From the NCBI RefSeq assembly GCF_014171595.1, contig NZ_CP050451.1, positions 558,001 through 622,000 of the forward strand: a stretch of 64,000 bases of DNA. The letters are read 5' to 3'. The notes under the pieces were generated by a model. The model saw nothing but the letters and a program-made list of their open reading frames with translations, did not search any database and had not been told where the DNA came from. Position numbers and translations under genes: made by a program. This DNA comes from Massilia sp. Se16.2.3. GTDB lineage: Bacteria; Pseudomonadota; Gammaproteobacteria; Burkholderiales; Burkholderiaceae_D. Positions 1 through 9,592 of the stretch are shown piece after piece. Every line of letters begins with the position of its first letter. Within the stretch, counting starts at the first letter, position 1.

Positions 1-1489
1 CCAAGGCCATCGCCTGTGCCGAGGTACGGGCCGGGCAGGCACGGTTGGCGCGGTAGCTCAGTGCGGCCGACAACATCGCCTCGTTGGTGTCGCCCAGGTC
101 GTGCGACAGGTCATCGGCCACCGAGCAGTTCGGGGCGATACCGTTGGCGTAGTCGCCGAAGCCCTTCGCGTTCACGCTCTGGAACTCGACCGAGAAATAG
201 GTCGTGCCGCAGTTCGGGACCGGGGTGAAGCCATACGGCTTGCCGCAGGTGGTGGCGCCAATCACATTGACCTCGACATCGACGCCGCGCAGGCCGTTGA
301 TGATCGATTCGCTGGCCGAGCAGGTGCCCGAGGTGGTCAGCACCGTGACCTTGCTCAGGCCCAGATAAGGCAGCGGGGCGTTCTTGTCGACGGCATTCGC
401 GCCGGTGCCATAGCCGTAGGGCTTCGACACGAAGCGGATGATTTCCGGCGTCTGGCGGGCTTCGATCTTGTTGTTGTACTGCAGGCGCGAGAACACCTTG
501 TTCTCCGTCGTTGGGCCGGCAATCATGTACGACAGTTCGCCGGCAACGCCCAGCAGGCCGCCGCCGTTGTAGCGCAGGTCGAGGACGAGGTCGTTGATGC
601 CCGCGTTGCGCAGGGTCGTGATCGACTCGATCAGCTGGCGCTCGGCTACCGCATTGTGGTTCTCGAAGCTCAGGTAACCCACCTTGCCGGTCGGGGTGTC
701 GATGACGCGGGTGTACTTCACCGAGGACGCCGTCACGTCGGCCGCTTGCATCGACACGTTCAGGTCGACGCCGTTGCGCTTCAGGGTGAAGCTGTGCAGG
801 CCGGATGCGCTCGGGAACAGGCCGGCATTGATCTTGTCGACCGTCGCGCCGTCGGAACCGTTGACGAAGTCGGCGCCGTCGACCACGGTCAGCTGGTCGC
901 CACGGCGCAGGCCGGCGGCGGCGGCCGGCGAACCCGGCTCGACGATGGCCACGCGCCAGGTACGCGGTGCGCTCCCTCCGGCGCTGCTCCAGGTGATGCC
1001 ATAGCCGAGTTCAATCCCGGAATTGCTCATCTTGTCCCACTCGTCCGATGGATAGGTGAAGTGGTACATGTCCTTGTCGTGGATCGGCGACATCAGCTTG
1101 TCGAAGTAGTCGACCGGATTGCTGAATTGCGACATCTGGAAGTCGGTCGGGATCTCGTTGTACCAGAGGTAGTACTGGTTCGACCAGGCGCGCAGGAAGG
1201 TCAGCTCGTCGCGCAGGCTGCCTTGGCGGTCCGGATATGGTTTGCCGGTGTAGGGATCGATGCCGGTGCGCGGCTTGGCGCAGCGGTTCCAGTAGGTGTC
1301 GAAAGCATCGCCCAGGGTGGAAAGGACCGGATCGGGACCTGCGTTCGAGTTAATCGGGGGATTGGTGACGTTGCCGGGTTCGCCGCCGCCACCGCCACAG
1401 GCGGCAAGCGTCAACGCGGCCGCGAGGCCAGTGCACATCAGGCGGAGCGAAGCGGTCAGTTGACCGCGTTGGGGTATCGACAATTTCAT
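1..1489 (-). CDS. S41 family peptidase, lipoprotein (3' end outside window)
   Basis: Secreted serine protease of the tail-specific/C-terminal processing family, probably tethered to the outer membrane. The ATG is at 1487-1489. It is followed by a short basic N-terminus, a hydrophobic segment and a lipobox (LTLAAC), then a Gly/Pro/Asn linker. A PDZ-like segment (GSPAAAAGLRRGDQLTVVDG) lies near residues 165-200, and the S41 core has the nucleophile motif GTCSASE near residue 390. Several cysteines in the C-terminal half may form disulfides. The reading frame runs off the left edge without a stop, so it is partial. It differs from the housekeeping CtpA at 48.6-50.1 kb and its substrate cannot be inferred. 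Family assignment is firm. Confidence 0.85.
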   Translation of the reverse strand, partial: MKLSIPQRGQLTASLRLMCTGLAAALTLAACGGGGGEPGNVTNPPINSNAGPDPVLSTLGDAFDTYWNRCAKPRTGIDPYTGKPYPDRQGSLRDELTFLRAWSNQYYLWYNEIPTDFQMSQFSNPVDYFDKLMSPIHDKDMYHFTYPSDEWDKMSNSGIELGYGITWSSAGGSAPRTWRVAIVEPGSPAAAAGLRRGDQLTVVDGADFVNGSDGATVDKINAGLFPSASGLHSFTLKRNGVDLNVSMQAADVTASSVKYTRVIDTPTGKVGYLSFENHNAVAERQLIESITTLRNAGINDLVLDLRYNGGGLLGVAGELSYMIAGPTTENKVFSRLQYNNKIEARQTPEIIRFVSKPYGYGTGANAVDKNAPLPYLGLSKVTVLTTSGTCSASESIINGLRGVDVEVNVIGATTCGKPYGFTPVPNCGTTYFSVEFQSVNAKGFGDYANGIAPNCSVADDLSHDLGDTNEAMLSAALSYRANRACPARTSAQAMAL

Positions 1490-1610
1490 GAGCAATGTAT
1501 CTAGGACAAGTTCGTGATGGAGGGAGAAGCCAGACCGCCCGCTTTGCAAAACGGTGCGTTTATTATTTGTTTTAAAATTTTTTCAACATAAATTATCCAT
1601 GCTCTGAAGC

Positions 1611-1647
1611 AAAAACGCCAGAACCAGCTTACGGCCGGTCCTGGCGT
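1611..1647 (-). terminator. Rho-independent terminator of the indolepyruvate oxidoreductase gene
   Basis: On the minus strand an 11-bp stem (ACGCCAGGACC pairing with GGTTCTGGCGT, one mismatch) is followed directly by TTTTT. It starts about 25 bp after the stop codon of the upstream minus-strand gene. Confidence 0.8.
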
Positions 1648-1671
1648 GGTGCTTTATCGCCCAAAAAATGC

Positions 1672-4600
1672 TCAGGCGGCGCGGTTCAAGCCCTGCGGAG
1701 TGTGGAAAGCCGACAACAATTGGGCTTCCTTGGCTTTGGCCGCCTTCAGGTGGCGTTCCTTCACGTGGCCGTAGCCGCGGATGTCTTCCGGAATGCTGGC
1801 AATCGCCACCGCCTGCGCCAGGTTCTCGCTCGTCAGCTTCGGCAGCAGGCCGGCGACGGTGTCGCGGTACTGCTTGATGAGCGCGCGTTCGGTCTTGCGC
1901 TCTTCGCTGTAGCCGAAGATGTCGAAGGGGGTACCGCGCAGGCCTTTCAGCTTGGCCAGCAGGCCAAACGCACCCGTCATCCACGAACCGTATTCCTGCT
2001 TGATCGCGCGGCCTTCCTTGTCGTGCTTGGCCAGCAGCGGCGGCGCGAGGTGGTACTTGATCTTGATGTCGCCTTCGAACATGTTCGCGATCTTTTCCTT
2101 GAAGGCCGGATCGGTGTGCAGGCGCGCGACTTCGTACTCGTCCTTGTAGGCCATCAGCTTGTGGAAGTAGCGCGCGACGGCTTCGGTCAGGCGCGTGCCC
2201 TTGCCCAGCTTGGCTTCCTCAGCGCGCACCTGGTCCACGAACGACTTGTACTGCGCGGCGTAGGCGGCGTTCTGGTATGCACTCAAGAGTTCGACGCGGC
2301 GGTTGATGAGCTCGTCGAGCGTCTGCGTGCGCTTGAACTCGACTACCTTGGCCGGGGTCGTCACCTTCTTCACCGCTGCCAGGTCGTGCGCCGCGGTGCG
2401 GCCCCAGTTAAACGCGGCCTTGTTGAACGGTACCGATACGCCGTTGAGTTCGATCGCGCGCATCAGCGAGCTTTCCAGCAGCGGCACGCGGCCCTTCTGG
2501 AAGGCATAGCCGAGCATGAACATGTTGGTGGCGATCGCGTCGCCCATCAGGGCGGTGGCCATCTGGCCGGCATCGACGAAGTCGACATTGTCCGCGCCGC
2601 AGGCCAGCTGGATGGCGCCCTTCGAGCCCTCGGCCGGGAATTGCCAGTCGGGGTTCTTGACGAAGGCGGCGGTAGTCGAGCCGGTGTTGTTCACCGCGGC
2701 CCAGGTACGGCCTTCGCCCATGCGGCTCAAGGCATCGCGGCTGGCGGTGACGATCTGGTCGCAACCGATGACGAGGTCCGCGCTGCCGGTGCCGACGCGG
2801 GTCGAGTGCAGGTCCGTCTGCTTCTGCGCCAGGCGCACGTGCGACATCACCGGACCGCCCTTCTGGGCCAGGCCGGATTGATCGAGCACGATCGCGCCCT
2901 TGCCTTCGACGTGGGCCGCCATCGCGAGGATCTGGCCGACGGTCACGACACCGGTGCCGCCGACGCCGGCGACCAGGATGCCGAAGGGCGCATCGATGCC
3001 TGGGACGGCGGGCGCGGGCAGGACTGGCGGTGCACTATCCGTACCGCTAGCCGCTTTCTTTGGCTTTTTCAGGCCGCCGCCTTCGACCGTCACGAACGAT
3101 GGGCAGAAGCCGGAGACGCAACTGAAATCCTTGTTGCAGGACGACTGGTTGATCTGGCGCTTGCGGCCCAGTTCCGTTTCCAGCGGCTCGACCGACAGGC
3201 AGTTCGACTGCACCGAGCAATCGCCGCAGCCTTCGCAGACGGCTTCGTTGATCACGGCGCGTTTTGCAGGGTCGGGGAATTCACCTTTCTTGCGGCGGCG
3301 GCGCTTCTCGGAGGCGCAGGTCTGGTCGTAGATCATGGCCGACACGCCTGGCATCTCGCGCAGCTCTTTTTGCACGTCCATCAGTTCGGAACGGTGGCGC
3401 ACGGTCACGCCTTCGGCCCAGGCATAGTCGCTCGGGTATTTATCGGGCTCGTCGGTGACGACGATGATGGGTTTCACGCCTTCGGCGGCGATCTGGCGCG
3501 TGATCATGCCCGGATCGAGCGGACCGTCGACGTTCTGGCCGCCGGTCATCGCGACCGCGTCGTTGTAGAGAATCTTGTAGGTGATGTTCACCTTGGCCGC
3601 GACGGCGGCGCGGATCGCCAGGATGCCCGAGTGGAAGTAGGTTCCGTCACCCAGATTCTGGAAGACGTGATTCTCCTTGGTGAACGGCGCCTGGCCGATC
3701 CAGGTCGCGCCTTCCGCGCCCATGTGCGTGAAAGTGTCGGTCTCGCGGTCCATCCACAGCACCATGTAGTGGCAGCCGATGCCGGCCATGGCACGCGAGC
3801 CTTCCGGCACTTTCGTCGACGAGTTGTGCGGGCAGCCCGAGCAGAAGTAGGGAATGCGGTCGGTTTGCGGATTGGCCTTGGCTGGAATGTTCTTCAGTAC
3901 CAGCTCTTTCGCTTCCAGGTAGGCGATGCGCTCTTTCACGCGTTGCTCGACCGGGTGGCCGGCGCAGTAGTGGGAGATGCGCGAAGCAATCGCCCGCGCG
4001 ATCTGGGCCGGGCTCAGCTCATACGTCGCCGGCAGCAGCCAGTCGCCATGGCCCTTGCGGTCCTTGTTGCTCCACTCGCCGGTGTCGTCGAATTTACCCA
4101 CCACGCGCGGACGCTCGCTGTCCGGCAGGTTGTACAGCGCTTCCTTCAGTGCGTATTCCAGCACTTGCCGCTTCTCTTCGATGACCAGGATCTCGTCCAG
4201 GCCGCGCGCGAATTCGTGCACGCCTTCGGACTCGAGCGGCCAGGTCATGCCGATCTTGTACAGGCGCAGGCCGATGTCGGCCGCTGCCTGCTCGTCGATG
4301 CCGAGGTCGGCCAGCGCCTGGCGCGTGTCGACATAGCTTTTACCGGCGGTGATGATGCCGATCTTTGGTGCCGGGCTGTCCCAGATAATCTGGTTCAGTT
4401 TATTCGCACGCGCATAGGCCAGCGCCGCATACCACTTGTGGTTGTTCATCCGCACTTCCTGGTCCAGCACGGCGTCCGGCCAGCGGATGTTCAGGCCGCC
4501 CTCGGGCAGTTCGAAGTCGGTCGGCAGCTCGATCTGGACGCGGTCCGGGTCGAGGTCGACCACGGCGCCCGATTCGATGACGTCGGTGACACATTTCATC

Positions 4601-5232
4601 GACACCCACAGGCCCGTGTAGCGGCTCATGGCCCAGGCGTGCAGGCCGTAGTCGATGTACTCCTGCACCGAGGAGGGGTACAGCACCGGGATGCCGCAGG
4701 CGGTCAGGATGTGGTCGGACTGGTGCGCGGTGGACGAGGATTTGGCCGCATGGTCGTCGCCGGCCAGCAGCAGCACGCCGCCGTGCCTGGCGGAGCCGGC
4801 GTTGTTACCGTGTTTGAACACGTCGCCGCAGCGGTCCACGCCCGGGCCCTTGCCATACCACATGGCAAACACGCCATCGTAATTGGCGTCCTTGTAGAGA
4901 TTCGTTTGCTGGGTGCCCCAGACGGCGGTCGCCGCCAGGTCTTCGTTCATGCCCGGGTGGAATTTGACATGGTGGGCATCCAGGTGCTTCTTCGCCTTCA
5001 TCGCGGTCTGGTCGACAGCGGTGACGGGCGAGCCGCGGTAGCCGGTGATGTAGCCGGCGGTATTCAGGCCGGCTTTCAGGTCGCGCTCGCGCTGCAGCAT
5101 CGGCAGGCGGATCAGGGCTTGCGTGCCGGTCATGAAGGCGCGGCCGCGCTCGAGTGTCCACTTGTCGTCGAGCGTGATTTCGTGGTTCGGCTGTGACGGC
5201 TGCAGCTGGGAGCGGTCGAGGGGGGCGTTCAT
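1672..5232 (-). CDS. Indolepyruvate ferredoxin oxidoreductase, fused alpha-beta-gamma type
   Basis: Oxidatively decarboxylates aryl-pyruvates such as indolepyruvate to acyl-CoA, passing electrons to ferredoxin; this serves amino-acid catabolism in the cytoplasm. The 1186-residue chain has the long bacterial single-polypeptide layout: an N-terminal pyruvate-oxidoreductase domain (YRGSPVTAVD), a thiamine-diphosphate region beginning near residue 465 (CSGCPHNSSTK, later GAEGATWIGQ), cysteine clusters for Fe-S centres near 665-705 (CEGCGDC and CVSGFCPS), and a C-terminal gamma domain from about 755 (GVGGTGVVTVGQ). The start ATG lies next to a 259-bp divergent promoter region shared with an Lrp/AsnC regulator, a usual pairing for this gene. 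The ORF is intact and a terminator follows it. Confidence 0.93.
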   Translation of the reverse strand: MNAPLDRSQLQPSQPNHEITLDDKWTLERGRAFMTGTQALIRLPMLQRERDLKAGLNTAGYITGYRGSPVTAVDQTAMKAKKHLDAHHVKFHPGMNEDLAATAVWGTQQTNLYKDANYDGVFAMWYGKGPGVDRCGDVFKHGNNAGSARHGGVLLLAGDDHAAKSSSTAHQSDHILTACGIPVLYPSSVQEYIDYGLHAWAMSRYTGLWVSMKCVTDVIESGAVVDLDPDRVQIELPTDFELPEGGLNIRWPDAVLDQEVRMNNHKWYAALAYARANKLNQIIWDSPAPKIGIITAGKSYVDTRQALADLGIDEQAAADIGLRLYKIGMTWPLESEGVHEFARGLDEILVIEEKRQVLEYALKEALYNLPDSERPRVVGKFDDTGEWSNKDRKGHGDWLLPATYELSPAQIARAIASRISHYCAGHPVEQRVKERIAYLEAKELVLKNIPAKANPQTDRIPYFCSGCPHNSSTKVPEGSRAMAGIGCHYMVLWMDRETDTFTHMGAEGATWIGQAPFTKENHVFQNLGDGTYFHSGILAIRAAVAAKVNITYKILYNDAVAMTGGQNVDGPLDPGMITRQIAAEGVKPIIVVTDEPDKYPSDYAWAEGVTVRHRSELMDVQKELREMPGVSAMIYDQTCASEKRRRRKKGEFPDPAKRAVINEAVCEGCGDCSVQSNCLSVEPLETELGRKRQINQSSCNKDFSCVSGFCPSFVTVEGGGLKKPKKAASGTDSAPPVLPAPAVPGIDAPFGILVAGVGGTGVVTVGQILAMAAHVEGKGAIVLDQSGLAQKGGPVMSHVRLAQKQTDLHSTRVGTGSADLVIGCDQIVTASRDALSRMGEGRTWAAVNNTGSTTAAFVKNPDWQFPAEGSKGAIQLACGADNVDFVDAGQMATALMGDAIATNMFMLGYAFQKGRVPLLESSLMRAIELNGVSVPFNKAAFNWGRTAAHDLAAVKKVTTPAKVVEFKRTQTLDELINRRVELLSAYQNAAYAAQYKSFVDQVRAEEAKLGKGTRLTEAVARYFHKLMAYKDEYEVARLHTDPAFKEKIANMFEGDIKIKYHLAPPLLAKHDKEGRAIKQEYGSWMTGAFGLLAKLKGLRGTPFDIFGYSEERKTERALIKQYRDTVAGLLPKLTSENLAQAVAIASIPEDIRGYGHVKERHLKAAKAKEAQLLSAFHTPQGLNRAA

Positions 5233-5451
5233 TGGTCAATCTCCGTTGTGTTGTGCCGGACGCAAGGCGGCAGCGATCGGGCCGGGCTGGCCGGGATGTC
5301 GCTGCAGCGTTCCTGATGCGTCCTTCGGGTTGCGGCGCGCTTGTTGTTGTTGGTCGCGCCGCGACGGAGATGTCTCCTCCGTGGGTGGCGACAGTATAGT
5401 CTTGTGCCCCCGGCATTAAATATCAATCAATTCCCCCCGCCGCGCCAGTTG

Positions 5452-5466
5452 CGCAATAAAATTGCG
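5452..5466. promoter_or_regulatory. Candidate Lrp/AsnC operator in divergent promoter region
   Basis: A perfect inverted repeat, CGCAAT-AAA-ATTGCG, lies 25 bp before the lrp-type start codon. Lrp/AsnC proteins often bind short dyads of this size near their own promoter and the divergent metabolic gene. A TATAGT hexamer at 5395-5400 could be a -10 for the regulator. The site is inferred from position and symmetry only. Confidence 0.4.
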
Positions 5467-5491
5467 GTTCTAGTCAGTCGAAGGGAAATAA

Positions 5492-6007
5492 ATGTCAAAG
5501 ATCGAGTTGGATAAAACGGACCGCAAAATCCTGGAGATTCTGCAGGCCGATGGCCGCCTGTCGAACCAGGATGTGGCCGAGCGCGTGAACCTGTCGCCCT
5601 CGCCCTGCCTGCGCCGCATCAAGCGCCTCGAGGAAGCCGGCGTGATTCGCCAGTACGTGGCGCTGGTCGACCCGGACAAGATCGGCCTGGGCTTGCTGGC
5701 CTATGTAAATGTGCGCTTGGAAAAGCACAGCGAAGGGCCAGCCAATTCGCGCGTGCCGGCGACCTCGCCGCGTTTCGAATTCGCGCAGGCGGTGGCGGCC
5801 TGGCCGGAAGTGGTGGCCTGCTATGCGATGACGGGCGAGATGGATTTCCTGCTGCGCGTGCACGTGGAGGACATGGACCATTTCTCGCGCTTCATGATGG
5901 CCACCCTGCTGCGCCACCCGTCGGTGCTGGACGTGAAGTCGAGCTTTGCGCTGCAGCGGATCAAGGAGACGACGGCGCTGCCGATCGGGGAGACGCCGGC
6001 ACGGTGA
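5492..6007 (+). CDS. Lrp/AsnC family transcriptional regulator
   Basis: A DNA-binding regulator that senses amino acids. The N-terminal winged helix-turn-helix (about residues 5-60, LSNQDVAERVNLSPSPCLRR) is followed by the RAM effector domain (about 75-155; YAMTGEMDFLLRVHVEDMDHF). At 171 residues it is slightly longer than E. coli Lrp because of an insert around residues 85-97. The start has a good ribosome site (AAGGGA, 7 nt upstream). It is divergent from the indolepyruvate oxidoreductase gene, so control of that gene by an aromatic or branched-chain amino acid is likely but inferred. A dyad upstream may be its operator. Confidence 0.93.
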   Translation: MSKIELDKTDRKILEILQADGRLSNQDVAERVNLSPSPCLRRIKRLEEAGVIRQYVALVDPDKIGLGLLAYVNVRLEKHSEGPANSRVPATSPRFEFAQAVAAWPEVVACYAMTGEMDFLLRVHVEDMDHFSRFMMATLLRHPSVLDVKSSFALQRIKETTALPIGETPAR

Positions 6008-6027
6008 TGCGCCCTGCCGTGCCTTGC

Positions 6028-6282
6028 GTAGGGTAGGCGGCTCTATCGAGAGCGCCGCGCATGGCAGGCGTGTGCGCCGCCTACGCGTTCAACCGGCTCC
6101 GGAAACCTCGCATCGTTTCGAGCGTGGTGTGAACGCGCAGGCGGCATGACGTGCGCGTATGCGCGAACGAACGGGTGGAGCCGCCTACCCTACGCCTCGC
6201 GAAGGATCAGGCGTGATGTGAACGCGCAGGCGGCATTGCGTGCGCGCGTGCGCGAACGAACGGGTGGAGCCGCCTACCCTAC
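6028..6282. repeat. Intergenic repeat cluster: two 66-bp direct repeats and an inverted end
   Basis: Two near-identical 66-bp direct repeats occupy 6128-6193 and 6217-6282. Both end in GAGCCGCCTACCCTAC. The exact reverse complement of that 16-mer (GTAGGGTAGGCGGCTC) lies at 6028-6043, so the left copy faces the two right copies and could form a hairpin. The second copy runs 4 bp into the end of the converging acetyltransferase gene. It resembles the REP-type repeats at 18.7 and 48.4 kb but differs in the core. Confidence 0.75.
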
Positions 6283-6983
6283 CGTTTGCGCGGCATGAAC
6301 CATTTCACGGCTGCGCGCGCATTCGCCTTGACCGTGTAATCGATCACGGCGAACTGTTCCTCGAGCGCTTCGCGCATCACGCTGCCGGGGCTGGGCGGCG
6401 GCAGGTGCAGGTAGGCGTCGGCTTCGCCATATTCGCGCTTGATCTCCATGCCGGCCTTTTTGGCGATGTGCATCATCGTGCGGTTGCTGGTGAGGCATTG
6501 CATATACAGGGTGTCGACATCCGAATTGCGGCAGTGGATGGCGGCGCGCTGGAACAGCTTGCTTCCAACGCCCTGCCCCCGCGCCGACTTCGATACCGAG
6601 ACGCCGAACTCGGCCACGCGGCCCTTGCTGGTGTTGGCCTCGCGTCCCGGGGCGACCGGGGCAAAGGCAAGATGGCCGACGCCAACCAGCTGGAAGAAAC
6701 GGTTCACCACGCCAAAGACGATGTCGCGCGAAAAATCGATGCTGTCGACATAGGCGTGGATCTGCGCGTCCGGCAGCACCGTGCCGAAGCGCAGCAGGCG
6801 GTCATCCGCGTCGAGGGCAAGGAAGTGCCTGAGCATGCGGCGGCGATCGCGCCGGCCCAGGGCCTTGACCAGTACGGCCGGGCGCTCGGTGGCACCAAAC
6901 AGGCTGGCGAACCAGTGCATCAGCGCGTTCTTGCGTGGCGGCTCGGGGGGCGTGGCGGGTGTGACAGGGAGTTTGTCGGGCAT
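6279..6983 (-). CDS. GNAT family N-acetyltransferase
   Basis: A 234-residue acetyl-CoA-dependent N-acetyltransferase. The GNAT core spans about residues 40-190, with the acetyl-CoA loop seen in SKSARGQGVGSKLF (R/Q-x-x-G-x-G/A pattern) and a following helix. The start ATG at 6981-6983 was chosen because upstream sequence in this frame is the tail of another gene read out of frame. Substrate unknown. It converges with the Lrp-type gene across an intergenic repeat cluster. Nothing indicates an operon with the GGDEF gene about 80 bp upstream, though both are on the same strand. Confidence 0.8.
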   Translation of the reverse strand: MPDKLPVTPATPPEPPRKNALMHWFASLFGATERPAVLVKALGRRDRRRMLRHFLALDADDRLLRFGTVLPDAQIHAYVDSIDFSRDIVFGVVNRFFQLVGVGHLAFAPVAPGREANTSKGRVAEFGVSVSKSARGQGVGSKLFQRAAIHCRNSDVDTLYMQCLTSNRTMMHIAKKAGMEIKREYGEADAYLHLPPPSPGSVMREALEEQFAVIDYTVKANARAAVKWFMPRKR

Positions 6984-7065
6984 CGCCGATTCCGTATTGT
7001 GCAGTGCAACATATGTCCATTGTAGCGGATTCGCCGCCTGCCTTGCCTGGCGATTCCTCCCGTGC

Positions 7066-8643
7066 TCAACCAGGCACGGCCACTGCCTGGCTCGTCCATT
7101 GCGCATGTTCGCTGATGACGAAGGTGCCCTTGCCCGCCTGCTTCGCCGCGTACATCGCCTTGTCGGCATCGGCCAGCAAGGCGGCGGCACCGGCCTCGAG
7201 CCCCCGGCGGCCGCGCGCCGCGGCGATGCCGATACTGGCCGAAATCGATACCGGGTTGCCGTCGGCTTCCGGGATGCCCTCGATCTGCTCGAGCACCGGG
7301 CGCGCGATGCGCAGGGCGCCCTCGCGCGCACCGACGCCTTCGAGCATGACGACGAATTCGTCGCCGCCGAGTCTCGCCAGCACGTCCTCGGCGCGCAGCA
7401 CTTTCTGCACCCGGCGCGCCACCAGTTGCAGCACCAGGTCGCCGGTGGCATGGCCCCAGGTGTCGTTGACGCCTTTGAAACCGTCGAGGTCGATGAACAT
7501 CGCCACTACCACGCTGTCGCGCCGCGCCGCGCGCACCAGCGCCAGCTCCAGCAGGCGCGTCAGCTGGCCATAATTCACCAGTCCGGTCAGGCTGTCGTGC
7601 TGGGCCAGGCGCGCCAGCTTGGCCGTTTGCTCCTCGAGCTCGGCGGTACGCTCGGCCACGCGGTGTTCGAGGGTGTCGTTGGCCGCCTGCAGGCGGTGGT
7701 TGACGTCGTTGATGATGCGGTAGCTGCGGCGCAGGCGCCAGCCGACCCAGGCGAGCAGGCCCAGCAGCAGGATCGAATAGGCGAACAGGAAGCCGCGGTA
7801 GCGCTGGCGCTCGAGCACCTCGACCTGGAACGAGCGGTCCAGTTCGCGTCCGAGGCGGGTCATCGCCTCGCCAGTGCCGAGCGCGGCGATCTGCGCCTCG
7901 ACCTCGTTCTCGCGCGGGCGGTTGGCCAGGATGGTGCGGGTGTCGCGCGCCGGGGCGTCGATCTGGTTCGCCACCGCCAGCGAAAAGCGTCCTTTTTGCG
8001 CTTCGACCCGGGCCAGGTTGCCTTCGATGCGCTGGGCCAGCGCGGGGGACGGCGCCAGGTTGTAGCGCAGCGTGTCGGCCAGCAGGTCGTTCAGCAACGC
8101 GTCCAGGCGCACGACGACGCGGCCCGGCGCCAGCGCGCCCTCGATGCCGCCGAGTTCCGTCTTGAGGTCGACCAGCGCCGGCGGCAACGACAGCAAAGGC
8201 CGCGCGCAGCGGCGGGTTCAGCACGCGAAAGCGCGCCGCCAGTTCGGCCTTGGCGCGCAGCGATTCGCTCAAGGCCGCATGCGCATGGCGCGCGGCGCGC
8301 CCGCGGGTCATGGGCAGGGCTTCGGCCAGGCGGGCGCTCAGTTCGTTCATTTGCGCGACGGGGCGACCAGGCGGGCATCGGCCATGCCGCTGCCGATGTG
8401 GGCGCGCAGCAGATTGGCATCCCATTCGGCGTCGAGCTGCTGCAGTTCGTGCAGGTCGAACATGACACGGTTCTGGGTGTCGACGTCGACGCCGGTCGTG
8501 CGGGTGTAGAGAAAGGCGAGCAGGCCCACCAGGGCCAGCGCCGCCGCCACGCCCCAGCGCAGGCGTTGCCGTGGGTTCATTCGCTCGAGGCTGCGTATCC
8601 CCACCGCAAACCACCTGTCCATCCGCTGCCACATTCTGCTCAT
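7066..8643 (-). CDS. Membrane diguanylate cyclase, GGDEF domain (two frameshifts)
   Basis: Makes cyclic di-GMP from two GTP. Read through two frame changes, the protein has a transmembrane helix near the N-terminus (WGVAAALALVGLLAFLY), a periplasmic helical sensor region, a second membrane helix (FLFAYSILLLGLLAWVG), a coiled linker and a C-terminal GGDEF domain with an intact RLGGDEF active site. An RAED motif five residues before GGDEF fits the RxxD product-inhibition I-site. The frame changes near 8355 (CGCCCCGTC) and near 8197 (GGCCTTTGC). Both sit in short runs and the sequence on either side is conserved, so they look like sequence errors. The start at 8643 is the first ATG before the membrane helix; the signal sensed is unknown. 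Confidence 0.75.
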
Positions 8644-8756
8644 AGTCCAATGAGCATAACAAAACCGCCGCGCGCTTCGCGCACGCGGTACTTCTTGTAA
8701 CAATTAATTTACATTGGTGCAAGTGCGGCTGGCCTTGGCGCGCAGTCTTGTCAGGA

Positions 8757-9505
8757 TCAAGCCTGCGGCCAGAGCCGCGCGAAGATCCAGGCGTTCATCG
8801 CCGCATTGAAGGCGGCATGCGCGACGATCGCCGGCAGCAGCGAGCCCGATGCGCGCCGCAGCCACGCAAAACCCAGCGCCAGCAGGAACATCTGGCCAAC
8901 CCAGAGCGCGGCCGAGGCGCCCTGCAGCACGGGGCCGGCCGCGCTCAGAACGATGCCGTGGTGGCACAGGTGAACGATGGCGAAGAGCGCAGCTTCGAGC
9001 AGGGTGGCGCGCCTGGCGCCGTGGCGGTCTTCCAGCACCTTCTGCAGGAAGCCGCGATAAAAGATCTCTTCGCCAATCGGGCTGAACAGGCAGGCGGCGA
9101 TGGTGAAGGTCAGGTGCAGGCGCAGGGGGCTCCAGCCACTTGTCGGCTGCAGCTGGTAATTGTGCGCGATGCTGACAAAGGGGTGGCCGGGCCCGGCACC
9201 GTAGAGCATCGACCCCAGCCAGAAGCAGGCGCTCGCGGCCAGGACGCCCAGCAGCAATCCAGGCAGCAGCCAGCCCGGGTGGCGGGGACGGCACAGGCCG
9301 ATCTGGCGGCGGCTGGCGCGGTCGAGGACGATCCGGGCAGCGCCGCCATCGCGATGCACATCACCATGAAGAGGGCGCGCCAGGCGGCCGGGCCGAACAT
9401 CGCCGCAGCGCGGGCCGCGGTGGAGGCGAGTACGAACGCCGTTGTCAGCCCGACGATGCCGAAGGGGACGCTGCGCCAGCCGGGCTTGACCTCGATCGGA
9501 TGCAT
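8757..9505 (-). CDS. CPBP family intramembrane metalloprotease (frameshifted)
   Basis: Multi-pass membrane protein of the CPBP/Abi family (CAAX protease and bacteriocin-processing relatives). All three signature motifs are present in the C-terminal half: EEIFYR, FAIVHL (F-x3-H) and HAAFN (H-x3-N). These form the metal site within the membrane. The N-terminal part, from the ATG at 9503-9505, is in another frame; the switch lies near 9335-9345 (CTGCCCGGATC), so the sequence as given cannot encode the whole protein. The flanking frames join cleanly, which favours a one-base error. Substrate unknown. Confidence 0.72.
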
Positions 9506-9592
9506 GTTCCTGCCCTGATGCGTTAAAAACTTGACTATACGAAAGACCGGAGACGGCGTCCAGCCACGGCGCATAAGGGGGCGGCGCCGCTG

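Noticed and set aside
1702..5196. A 1164-codon open frame on the plus strand opposite the indolepyruvate oxidoreductase gene.
   Set aside because: It is the mirror of a real GC-rich gene: the translation is rich in Arg, Val, His and Asp with no recognisable domain, while the minus strand shows clear family motifs. The same holds for other long antisense frames, e.g. at 33.5-35.9 kb and 59.1-60.8 kb.
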